Below, piece after piece: positions 1 to 5,399 of a stretch of 6,748 nt of DNA. The stretch's first letter is position 1. Each line of letters starts with the position of its first letter. Under the pieces are notes generated by a model. The model saw only the letters and a list, made by a program, of their open reading frames with translations. It did not search any database and was not told the origin of the DNA. The position numbers and the translations under genes are program-made. The DNA lies in assembly GCA_944382045.1 (NCBI GenBank), contig CALWMT010000148.1, positions 1 through 6,748 of the forward strand, in the 5' to 3' direction. This stretch comes from an uncultured Enterocloster sp. (lineage in GTDB: Bacteria > Bacillota > Clostridia > Lachnospirales > Lachnospiraceae).

Positions 1-1082
1 TCCCCCTTTTTATAAGAAAAAATATCGATTTCTACAGCGGGAAGCCCCTGCTCTTTCTTCTCCTTCGGCGTCCCCCGCCCGAGAGACAGCCCCTCATATT
101 CTCTCTGCGCCCACATGCCGCGGGGAAGGGACACCCGCCGTCCCGCCTGCTTTTCTCTAAGTCCCAGAACCTGCTCCACATGAACAAAGCCTATATCCTT
201 CCCCCCTCCGGCAGTCTCCTTCAATATGCCCAAAAGACCATAGAGCCAGATGATTTTTTCCTGCTCAGCAAAGGCTCTGTCCGCCAGGAAGAAGCTTCCG
301 TCCTCCCTGCGCCTGCCGCAGGCCTCCGCCCACTCCTTTCCCTTCTTTTCCAGATAGCTGTCCGCAAGCCCCGCCAGCATTCCCAGGCGCAGAAGGTTTT
401 CCACCGCCCTTGGATTGACCTCCCGCTCCGCTGCCGGAAGAATCGTATGGCGGATGCGGTTTCTGGTATAGCAGGCCGATGCATTCGAGGAATCCTCCAC
501 CCACGCAAAGCCCTTCCCGCGCAGCCAGGCCAGAATCTCCTCCCGCCCTGCCGCAAGCAGCGGGCGGATTATCCGCCCCCGCACCCATGGCATTCCGCTC
601 AAGCCCTTAAGGCCGGAGCCTCGCAGCAGGTTGTGAAGAATCGTCTCCGCCTGATCCCTGCTGTGATGTGCCGTGGCGATCCGCACAGGGGAAGAGTCCC
701 CCTCCTGCGCATCGCGCTCCCAAGCAGAGGCCTCCTGCTCTAAAATCTCATATCGGAGCCGGCGTCCTGCCTCCTCCTCTGACATCCCGCTGTCTCTGGC
801 AAATTTTTTCACATCTGCCTTTATAATATGACATGGGACAGAAAGCGTATCACAGAACGCCTTCGCAAATTCAGCGTCCCGATCCGCCTCCTGTCCCCTA
901 AGTCCATGGTGCACGTGTACTGCGCGCAGCTTAAGCTCCATCTCCCCCTCCAGCTCCTTGAGAAGTCCCAGAAGGCAGACGGAATCCGCTCCCCCTGACA
1001 GCGCAGCTATCACCCGGCTTCCCGGCTCCAGCATATGATGCTCTCTTATCGTCTGTTTTACCTGCTCCTTCAGCATGTCCAT
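1..1082 (-). CDS. tilS: tRNA(Ile)-lysidine synthase TilS, 3'-truncated by window edge
   Basis: TilS uses ATP and lysine to convert C34 of the AUA-reading tRNA-Ile2 to lysidine, which is essential for decoding AUA as isoleucine; it acts in the cytoplasm. My translation gives 360 codons with no stop. The N-type ATP-pyrophosphatase P-loop SGGADS is at residues 29-34, VHVHHGLRG is at 55-63, AHHSRDQAET is at 138-147 and RNRIRHTILP is at 207-216; all are family hallmarks. The remaining part of the central and C-terminal tRNA-binding region lies beyond the window, since family members are usually about 450-480 residues. The ATG at 1080-1082 was chosen because AAGGTG lies 7 nt upstream and overlaps the spoIIE stop; a second ATG two codons in is possible. 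It starts 6 bp after spoIIE, so co-transcription and coupling are likely. The order spoIIE-tilS agrees with B. subtilis, where hpt and ftsH follow. Confidence 0.96.
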   Translation of the reverse strand, partial: MDMLKEQVKQTIREHHMLEPGSRVIAALSGGADSVCLLGLLKELEGEMELKLRAVHVHHGLRGQEADRDAEFAKAFCDTLSVPCHIIKADVKKFARDSGMSEEEAGRRLRYEILEQEASAWERDAQEGDSSPVRIATAHHSRDQAETILHNLLRGSGLKGLSGMPWVRGRIIRPLLAAGREEILAWLRGKGFAWVEDSSNASACYTRNRIRHTILPAAEREVNPRAVENLLRLGMLAGLADSYLEKKGKEWAEACGRRREDGSFFLADRAFAEQEKIIWLYGLLGILKETAGGGKDIGFVHVEQVLGLREKQAGRRVSLPRGMWAQREYEGLSLGRGTPKEKKEQGLPAVEIDIFSYKKG

Positions 1083-1088
1083 TTCCAA

Positions 1089-2498
1089 TCACCTTATCTT
1101 TTGTTCCGGCCGTTTCCAAATCCCTGCTGTCAAAACCGTCATGTCATCCCTGGGCGCAGGGATGCAGCTCACAGCAAAGTCCAAAATCTTCTCTGCCAGC
1201 TCCTGGGGCGGCATCTCCTCCATGCCCTCCAAAAACTGGCACATGGACTCCGCCTTATCATCCCCCGGCAGCGCATCCAGAACACCGTCTGTCACCATGA
1301 CAATCCGATCTCCCTCCCAGAGCTTCCGGGATATCAGAACCGGCTCCGCATCCCGCAGAACCCCCATGGGAACCTGCCCTGCTTCCAGCTGCTCTGCTCC
1401 CTCCTGGCCAATGATAAATGTGGGAACCGCCCCCAGCTTCATCACCTCCAGCACCGCTGTGTGCAGATCCACACAGCTCAGATCCAATGTGGCCGGATGC
1501 TGTGCACCGGACAGAAGCAGCACCGTATTCACCAGCTTTAAAGCGGATCGGGGGGAGAATCCCGTCTCCAAGAGCTGCTGGGTCAGCTCCACCACCTGCC
1601 CGCTCTCCCTGCATGCCTCCTCACCGCTCCCCATGCCGTCAGAGAGGCTCATGATCACCTGGTCCCCCGGACTCTCACAGAAGGTAAAATTATCCCCAGA
1701 GCACCTCTCTCCCTGCTTGGGCACGCGGGCCGCTCCGTAGAGCATATGATACGCCCCCTCCTCCTTGAACCGCAGGGCGGCATACTGCCGGTTGATAATG
1801 CTTCGGCTGTCCTTTGCCGGACTCCAGATCCCCCCTGCCGCAGCCTGTCCCACCAGCCGGGCGGCATCTCTCGCGGTAACACATCTGCCATTCAATGTCT
1901 TCACCGTAAGGTATGCCTCCCTCTGTCCATTCTCATATTCCAGAAGCAGCAGATTGTCCACTGACATGTGGTGTCTGCGGAACAGCCTGCGCAGCTGCCC
2001 GCCATAGGCCTCTGATATGTCTCTGGCCTGATCGATCTGATGAGAAAATTCCTCCAGAATCAGTGAAAGCTCCCGAAACTGGGAAATAACCGCATCTCTG
2101 CTCTCCAGAAATCGATTTTTCCAGGACAGGTTCATGGTCGCCCGCCCCAGGCTTCGATTCAGCTGCGACAGATAATCCGTCTTTCTGGGACAGCATCCCT
2201 GAAAGACCTGGGGCATGTCCCCCTCCTCCACTCTTCCATTCTGCTCAAAGGTACGCAGCAGATAGTACAGATAATAGCTGTCCTCCCGCCCGCTGTCCTC
2301 GTACACGCTGCACCGGGCGCAGCTGCCGCACACAAGGGCCGCTGAGGCCTGCATGGCAGCCAGCCCGTCCTCCCGGGTGAGCTGTCCCTCCCGGGATGCT
2401 CCCTCATCAAATGCCCTGGCGAGCTTTCCCAGTGATTCCGCCATATCCCCCAGTCTTCTGGCCGTAAAATAATTTAAATCCGTCCTCTTTGCAAACAC
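1089..2498 (-). CDS. spoIIE: Stage II sporulation protein E, PP2C-type phosphatase without the membrane domain
   Basis: SpoIIE dephosphorylates the anti-anti-sigma factor SpoIIAA, which releases sigma-F in the forespore. The 469-residue protein ends in a complete PP2C-type domain (about 255-460). Its metal-site acidic motifs are SGDNF (D269), SDGMGSG (D287), VTDGVLDA (D404) and RDDMTVL (D451/D452). Residues 1-250 are soluble, alpha-helix-like and charged, with a cysteine cluster C57xxC60xxC63 and C102-C103; they correspond to the cytoplasmic middle region between membrane and phosphatase domains. B. subtilis SpoIIE has about 827 residues with ten N-terminal membrane helices; none are present here and the 156 bp upstream cannot encode them. 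The GTG start at 2496-2498 has an excellent AGGAGGG 7 nt upstream, so this short form looks like the real start and not a misread one. It is followed by tilS after 6 bp. A Spo0A-type promoter candidate lies upstream. Another SpoIIE/RsbU-like phosphatase is possible, but the locus and cysteine region favour SpoIIE. Confidence 0.9.
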   Translation of the reverse strand: MFAKRTDLNYFTARRLGDMAESLGKLARAFDEGASREGQLTREDGLAAMQASAALVCGSCARCSVYEDSGREDSYYLYYLLRTFEQNGRVEEGDMPQVFQGCCPRKTDYLSQLNRSLGRATMNLSWKNRFLESRDAVISQFRELSLILEEFSHQIDQARDISEAYGGQLRRLFRRHHMSVDNLLLLEYENGQREAYLTVKTLNGRCVTARDAARLVGQAAAGGIWSPAKDSRSIINRQYAALRFKEEGAYHMLYGAARVPKQGERCSGDNFTFCESPGDQVIMSLSDGMGSGEEACRESGQVVELTQQLLETGFSPRSALKLVNTVLLLSGAQHPATLDLSCVDLHTAVLEVMKLGAVPTFIIGQEGAEQLEAGQVPMGVLRDAEPVLISRKLWEGDRIVMVTDGVLDALPGDDKAESMCQFLEGMEEMPPQELAEKILDFAVSCIPAPRDDMTVLTAGIWKRPEQKIR

Positions 2499-2505
2499 AA
2501 AAAAT

Positions 2506-2512
2506 CCCTCCT
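2506..2512 (-). promoter_or_regulatory. Ribosome binding site of spoIIE (decides the start)
   Basis: The minus strand reads AGGAGGG, followed by 7 nt and then GTG. This near-perfect Shine-Dalgarno fixes the translation start of the short SpoIIE at 2498 and argues against a longer product. Confidence 0.85.
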
Positions 2513-2529
2513 AAATCCGCATATCTTTC

Positions 2530-2562
2530 AGTATACGCATATAGAAGGGAAATATATGTCAG
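2530..2562 (-). promoter_or_regulatory. Candidate spoIIE promoter, sigma-A type with 21-bp spacer (Spo0A class)
   Basis: On the minus strand CTGACA (2557-2562) is followed by a 21-bp spacer and TATACT (2530-2535). From family knowledge, the Spo0A-activated sigma-A promoters of spoIIE and spoIIG in B. subtilis share this over-long 21-22-bp spacing, with 0A boxes at the -35 region. Here the plus-strand TGTCAGA (2557-2563) overlaps the -35 and matches 5 of 7 bases of the 0A box TGTCGAA. A second 5/7 match, CGTGGAA, is at 2576-2582. The expected transcript start near 2523 would give a 5' leader of about 25 nt containing the ribosome binding site. The rest of the divIC-spoIIE gap (2586-2654) shows no gene and no convincing terminator. 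Confidence 0.5.
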
Positions 2563-2654
2563 ATCTTGGGAGGAACGTGGAAAAATCCATCGTCTCTTTT
2601 CGCCACTGTCCCTCTGCGGCGCAGGCCTCTTCAAGTGCCCGGCGGCGCAAGCTC

Positions 2655-2972
2655 TTACTCTGAGGGCTTCAGCAGAATCTCATCCGGATTCACCAGCCCC
2701 AGCTTCTCCTTGGCTGCCTCCTCCGCATACTGCTTTGTCGTCACATAAATCTTATACTCCTCAAGCTCCCTGGCCCGCTCCTCCTCGGCCTCCACCTGCT
2801 GCAGAAGATCCTCCTCCTTTGCAGCATATTCACGGTCTGATCTGCGAAGATCCGCTCCCTTAGTATTGATCGCTATAGCAAGGCAGAACACCACAAGGGT
2901 GATGCCTAAAATCGCCATGCGGTTGGCCCACTTTTCCCGCCGCACACGTCCTGCTCTCCCATATGGTCTCAT
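2655..2972 (-). CDS. divIC: Septum formation initiator, DivIC/FtsB family
   Basis: This is a small bitopic division protein that works with FtsL and DivIB/FtsQ in the divisome at the membrane. The 105-residue protein has a basic cytoplasmic N-terminus (1-17), one membrane segment (about 18-36, rich in I, L, V, F and A), a charged heptad-like coiled coil (about 40-75) and the family C-terminal block YVTTKQYAEEAAKEKLGLV (76-94) followed by NPDEILLKP. The length is normal for the family. The ATG start overlaps the yabQ stop as ATGA, and a GAGG within the yabQ end is about 6 nt upstream, so translation is probably coupled to yabQ. Its place after yabP-yabQ and before spoIIE is the conserved divIC locus of endospore formers. 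FtsL, a similar small coiled-coil protein, is less likely because of the locus and the C-terminal motif. Confidence 0.92.
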   Translation of the reverse strand: MRPYGRAGRVRREKWANRMAILGITLVVFCLAIAINTKGADLRRSDREYAAKEEDLLQQVEAEEERARELEEYKIYVTTKQYAEEAAKEKLGLVNPDEILLKPSE

Positions 2973-3355
2973 CTGTCCCTCACCGTCTCTTTCTCTTTCG
3001 AAGCCCTTCTGCAGTCTGTACCCTGCCTGCTTTTTATCATTTTAAAACATTTCCCCGCCTTTTTCAAGCATTGGAATAAAAATCTGCTGACAATCCGGTC
3101 ATAGAGAATCATCCCCGCAAACACGCCTGCCACCACAAAGGCACGGAAAATTCCATCATTCTGCTCGTAGAGCAGCATAAATGTAAATCCGGCGGCATAC
3201 AGCCAATAAAGAAAATCCTCAATTCCTGTCCAAAAAGAGCCGTGGCGGACTGCCAGGCGGAGCAGGCGGAGAATATCGTAGGCCATCATAAGCCAAGCCC
3301 CTCCGGACAGACTTAAAAGCATCAGCCATGCCTCATACGGGATTCTGCTGCTCAT
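2969..3355 (-). CDS. yabQ: Spore cortex biosynthesis protein YabQ
   Basis: YabQ is a membrane protein made in the mother cell under sigma-E in B. subtilis, where its loss blocks cortex formation; its biochemical role is not known. The 128-residue product shows three hydrophobic segments (about 9-27, 45-64 and 69-88). The conserved pattern YDILRLLR (26-33), IEDFLYWL (45-52), NDGIFR (66-71) and G-x-x-LYD (81-86) is present. A strongly basic tail (98-128) is probably cytoplasmic. It is shorter than the B. subtilis protein of about 211 residues; as far as I recall, clostridial versions are often this short. The start at 3353-3355 is ATG with GGGGGGAGG about 5 nt upstream, 13 bp after yabP. The end overlaps divIC. 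Co-transcription with yabP is very likely. Confidence 0.9.
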   Translation of the reverse strand: MSSRIPYEAWLMLLSLSGGAWLMMAYDILRLLRLAVRHGSFWTGIEDFLYWLYAAGFTFMLLYEQNDGIFRAFVVAGVFAGMILYDRIVSRFLFQCLKKAGKCFKMIKSRQGTDCRRASKEKETVRDR

Positions 3356-3368
3356 CTATCCTCCCCCC

Positions 3369-3656
3369 TCACTTAAACAATCGGGTGAGGAAGGACTCCG
3401 CAGACCGATGCAGGGCCTCGTTGGAGCTGTAAGCCAGACTGTCCACATTTCCCTCCATATCGACCTCGCCCTTCTCCAGATTCAGGCGGGTTACATGGAG
3501 GCCATCACCCTTTATGGTCAAAAGTCCTGCACTGGTGTCCAGCACAATCGAATTCTCATCAAAGGATATCACATCCGAAATGCCTGTAATCGTCCCCACA
3601 GACCGGTTTTCCAGAACGATTTTGTGCTGCCGGATGGCTGCGCTCTTTTCCTCCAT
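3369..3656 (-). CDS. yabP: Sporulation protein YabP
   Basis: YabP is a small sporulation protein, sigma-E dependent in B. subtilis, that shares a fold family with YqfC and is linked to spore coat or cortex morphogenesis. The 95-residue protein carries the family signatures HKIVLENR (11-18), TGISDVISFDENSIVLDTSAG (24-44), GDGLHVTRLNLEKGEVDMEG (50-69) and VDSLAYSS (71-78), and the length is typical. It has no membrane segment. The start at 3654-3656 is ATG with GGGAGG 6 nt upstream (3663-3668). That ribosome binding site is the 3' arm of a long hairpin and is followed by TTTTTT, so translation and upstream readthrough could both be limited by RNA structure. yabQ follows after 13 bp. Confidence 0.92.
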   Translation of the reverse strand: MEEKSAAIRQHKIVLENRSVGTITGISDVISFDENSIVLDTSAGLLTIKGDGLHVTRLNLEKGEVDMEGNVDSLAYSSNEALHRSAESFLTRLFK

Positions 3657-3729
3657 AAAAAACCTCCCATATATCTAACCTGCGCGCGCCTGCATGGGGC
3701 GGGCACGCCTATGTTAAATATATGGGAGG
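3657..3729 (-). terminator. Terminator-like hairpin overlapping the yabP ribosome binding site
   Basis: The arms 3718-3729 and 3663-3674 form a perfect 12-bp inverted repeat. It extends by a G-U and four Watson-Crick pairs (3675-3679 with 3713-3717), then a 4x4 internal loop, then seven pairs with one G-U (3684-3690 with 3702-3708), closed by an 11-nt loop. On the minus strand the 3' arm ends in GGGAGG, directly followed by TTTTTT (3662-3657) and ATG of yabP. This is classic intrinsic-terminator architecture, 34 nt after the rqcP stop, and it also buries the yabP Shine-Dalgarno. No T run follows it in the plus direction. I infer that it ends or attenuates the HU-rqcP transcript before the sporulation genes. 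Confidence 0.75.
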
Positions 3730-3763
3730 GTTGACCATTCTATGCCCTTTTGAGTGCACAGAC

Positions 3764-4003
3764 TCACAGAAACCGGTAGAGCTCTGCGGCTGCGTCCTTC
3801 TTTACAGTCTCCTGCACATCGAGAACCTCTGCCTTCACGGCCTTGGCCCCGAACTGAATCTCGATCACATCCCCTGCCTTTACATTCAGGGAGGCCTTCG
3901 CCGGCCTTCCGTTCACCAGCACCCGGCCCGCATCGCAGGCCTCGTTGGCCACCGTCCGGCGCTTGATCAGGCGGGAAACCTTAAGAAACTTATCTAGTCT
4001 CAT
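3764..4003 (-). CDS. rqcP: S4-domain RNA-binding protein RqcP (YabO)
   Basis: RqcP binds the 50S subunit in bacterial ribosome-associated quality control and helps RqcH add alanine tails to stalled nascent chains by stabilising peptidyl-tRNA. The 79-residue product is essentially one S4 domain. It has MRLDKFLKVSRLIKRRTVA (1-19), EACDAGRVLVNGRPAKAS (21-38) and the KAGDVIEI turn (42-49), with many basic residues; the length fits the YabO family. The related heat-shock protein Hsp15 is longer, so RqcP is favoured, helped by the locus next to yabP-yabQ. The ATG at 4001-4003 lies 3 bp after the HU stop. The only Shine-Dalgarno-like GAGG is about 13 nt upstream inside the HU gene, so it probably depends on translational coupling. 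Its transcript likely comes from the HU promoter and stops at the hairpin 34 bp downstream. Confidence 0.9.
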   Translation of the reverse strand: MRLDKFLKVSRLIKRRTVANEACDAGRVLVNGRPAKASLNVKAGDVIEIQFGAKAVKAEVLDVQETVKKDAAAELYRFL

Positions 4004-4006
4004 AAA

Positions 4007-4282
4007 TTACTTATTAACCTCATCCTTAAGAGCCTTGCCTGCCTTAAACTTGGGGGTCTTGGAAGCGGCAATCGTCATGGGCTTTCCGGTCTTGGGATTT
4101 CTTCCCTCTCTGGAAGATCTCTCAGATACCTCGAAGGTACCAAAGCCAACCAGCTGTACCTTTCCGCCCTTTACAAGCTCCTCAGATACTGCATCCGTGA
4201 ACGCTTTCACTGCCTTCTCGGCGTCCTTCTTAGAAAGTTCTGCCTTCTCGGCAACTGCTGCGATTAATTCTGTCTTATTCAT
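4007..4282 (-). CDS. hup: HU-family DNA-binding protein
   Basis: HU is the small histone-like protein that dimerises and bends DNA in the nucleoid. The 91-residue protein matches the family along its whole length: MNKTELIAAVAEKAELSKKD (1-20), VGFGTFEV (45-52), the DNA-binding arm GRNPKTGKPMTI (60-71) and the C-terminal helix starting with PKFKAGKALKD (77-87). I chose the ATG at 4280-4282, which has AGGAGG 8 nt upstream (4291-4296) and gives the usual MNKTEL start. An in-frame TTG directly before it is less likely. It has its own strong sigma-A promoter at the end of mazG, which suits an abundant protein, and is followed by rqcP after 3 bp. IHF is excluded for this lineage and by the sequence. 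Confidence 0.97.
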   Translation of the reverse strand: MNKTELIAAVAEKAELSKKDAEKAVKAFTDAVSEELVKGGKVQLVGFGTFEVSERSSREGRNPKTGKPMTIAASKTPKFKAGKALKDEVNK

Positions 4283-4329
4283 CAATTTTTCCTCCTAAAT
4301 ATAGTCCGGATACTAATTGTACTTAATCA

Positions 4330-4358
4330 TTTATATCTGTTTTGCTATGGTTTGTCAA
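4330..4358 (-). promoter_or_regulatory. Strong sigma-A promoter for hup-rqcP
   Basis: On the minus strand TTGACA (4353-4358, perfect -35) is separated by exactly 17 bp from TATAAA (4330-4335, 5 of 6 of the -10 consensus). The transcript start is expected near 4322, giving a leader of about 40 nt with AGGAGG at 4291-4296. The TGA inside the -35 box is the mazG stop codon, so the promoter overlaps the end of that gene. Confidence 0.82.
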
Positions 4359-4765
4359 GGTTTTTTGGCTTTTTCCTGCATTTTTATATAGTTCCAGAGA
4401 GCCGTCCCTTCCTCCGCAGTCTGCACCTTCGCATCGCCGAATACATGCGGGTGCCGGCGGACCATTTTCCGGCATATGCCGTCCACCACGCTGTCGATGG
4501 TAAACGCCCCTTTCTCTGCGGCAATCTGGCTGTTTATGAGGACCTGAAAGAGCACATCTCCCAGCTCCTCACACAGGTTTTCCATATCCTGATTGTCAAT
4601 GGCATCAAAAACCTCCTGGGATTCCTCTGCCAAATGCTTTTTCAGGCTCTCAAAGGTCTGCTCCCTGTCCCAGGGACAGCCCTCCGGCGACCGCAGCTTA
4701 GCGGTAATCTCCACCAAATCCGCAAATGTGTACCGCTCCCCATTGTTTTTCACAAAGTCCTTCAC
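4355..4765 (-). CDS. mazG: MazG-type nucleoside triphosphate pyrophosphohydrolase, single domain
   Basis: MazG hydrolyses NTPs and dNTPs to the monophosphate plus pyrophosphate, removing damaged or excess nucleotides, with Mg2+ held by acidic side chains. The 136-residue protein contains LRSPEGCPWDREQTFESL (24-41), the EExxE metal motif (E47, E48, E51), EELGDVLFQV (66-75, E67 and D70), and RRHPHVFGD (103-111) followed by W124 near the end. It has one MazG domain, whereas E. coli MazG has two and B. subtilis YabN has a fused methylase-like domain; no such partner is present here. The start is GTG at 4763-4765 with GAGGAGG 5 nt upstream, overlapping the ntpD stop. The gap to ntpD is only 11 bp and no promoter is seen, so it probably rides on the V-ATPase transcript. 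Its stop codon lies inside the -35 box of the HU promoter. Confidence 0.95.
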   Translation of the reverse strand: MKDFVKNNGERYTFADLVEITAKLRSPEGCPWDREQTFESLKKHLAEESQEVFDAIDNQDMENLCEELGDVLFQVLINSQIAAEKGAFTIDSVVDGICRKMVRRHPHVFGDAKVQTAEEGTALWNYIKMQEKAKKP

Positions 4766-4776
4766 GAAAGCCTCCT

Positions 4777-5394
4777 CTAAGCCCCTTTATTTCTCTTGAT
4801 CACCTTCAGCCGGGTGAACTCCTCCCGCTCCTTCTCCTCCAGCGCGTTGGAGATGCTCTTTGTCAGCTCCCGGTAGCGGGGAATGGTGATATTCTTTAAC
4901 GCGTTGGCCCGCTTCTGGGTCTTGCGTATGGAATTGGCCAGGCGGTAGGCAGAATTTTCCACCATAGAGAGCTTGATGGTCAGCTCCTTCACCTTCTCAA
5001 AATGGTAACGCGCCTCATCCAGGGTTTCCGTGGTGTTGTTGAGGCCGTAGGCCAGTCCCATAGGCCTCTCCTCGTGCTGCACCAGGGGAATCTCCGTCCC
5101 CATGATGCTCCGGGCCTTGATCCTCACATCCTGGTCCACAGGCACGGACAAGCCGATCTCCTGAACATAGTTGATGCCCAGCTCGATGTTGGCCCGCTGC
5201 AGGGCCGCGTAGGCCGCCCGGAAGGTGGAGTCAATCTCCGACTGGATGCCCTTGGCCTCATCGATCAGGCCCATGAGCTCCCGTGTGAGAATGTTCCGCT
5301 TCTTGTCCATAAGCCCGTAGCCCATGGATGCCAGGCTTAAGGAATTTTTTGCAAGAATTAAATTTCCTTTTGTGGGAAATGAATTGGGATCCAC
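4777..5394 (-). CDS. ntpD: V-type ATP synthase subunit D
   Basis: Subunit D is the central-stalk coiled-coil shaft that turns inside the A3B3 head and links it to the membrane ring. The protein has FPTKGNLILAKNSLSLASMG followed by YGLMDKKRNIL near its N-terminus. Long helices form the two-stranded coiled coil, with a middle segment VPVDQDVRIKARSIMG. It ends with the conserved RLANSIRKTQKRANAL and IPRYRELTKSISNALEEKER, then a basic tail. I chose GTG at 5392-5394 (205 residues, starting VDPNSFPTKG) because GGGAGG lies 8 nt upstream at 5403-5408. An in-frame GTG at 5401-5403 would overlap the ntpB stop but has the Shine-Dalgarno directly against it. The gene follows ntpB after 5 bp and precedes mazG by 11 bp, as part of one operon. 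Confidence 0.95.
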   Translation of the reverse strand: MDPNSFPTKGNLILAKNSLSLASMGYGLMDKKRNILTRELMGLIDEAKGIQSEIDSTFRAAYAALQRANIELGINYVQEIGLSVPVDQDVRIKARSIMGTEIPLVQHEERPMGLAYGLNNTTETLDEARYHFEKVKELTIKLSMVENSAYRLANSIRKTQKRANALKNITIPRYRELTKSISNALEEKEREEFTRLKVIKRNKGA

Positions 5395-5399
5395 TTGCC

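Noticed and set aside
180..743. Plus-strand open frame of 187 codons near the left end
   Set aside because: It is antisense to tilS, whose P-loop and other motifs are clear on the minus strand.
1035..1740. Two overlapping plus-strand open frames (168 and 221 codons) opposite spoIIE
   Set aside because: They lie across the SpoIIE phosphatase domain and give low-complexity Ser/Pro/His-rich translations with no family features.
2606..2649. Direct repeat GCGGCGCA at 2606-2613 and 2642-2649 in the divIC-spoIIE gap
   Set aside because: Only 8 bp and GC-rich, with no third copy and no T run for a terminator; probably chance.
2499..2654. Possible tRNA genes or a remnant of the SpoIIE membrane region between divIC and spoIIE
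   Set aside because: B. subtilis has tRNA genes near this point, but no cloverleaf or TTCRA motif is visible here, and no hydrophobic reading frame remains.
3737..3744. Sigma-E-like -10 box CATAGAAT (7 of 8) upstream of the yabP hairpin
   Set aside because: No matching -35 element lies at the needed distance, so a sigma-E promoter for yabP cannot be claimed from this alone.
4283..4285. TTG codon directly before the HU ATG as an alternative start
   Set aside because: The ATG has a better 8-nt Shine-Dalgarno spacing and gives the standard MNKTEL terminus.
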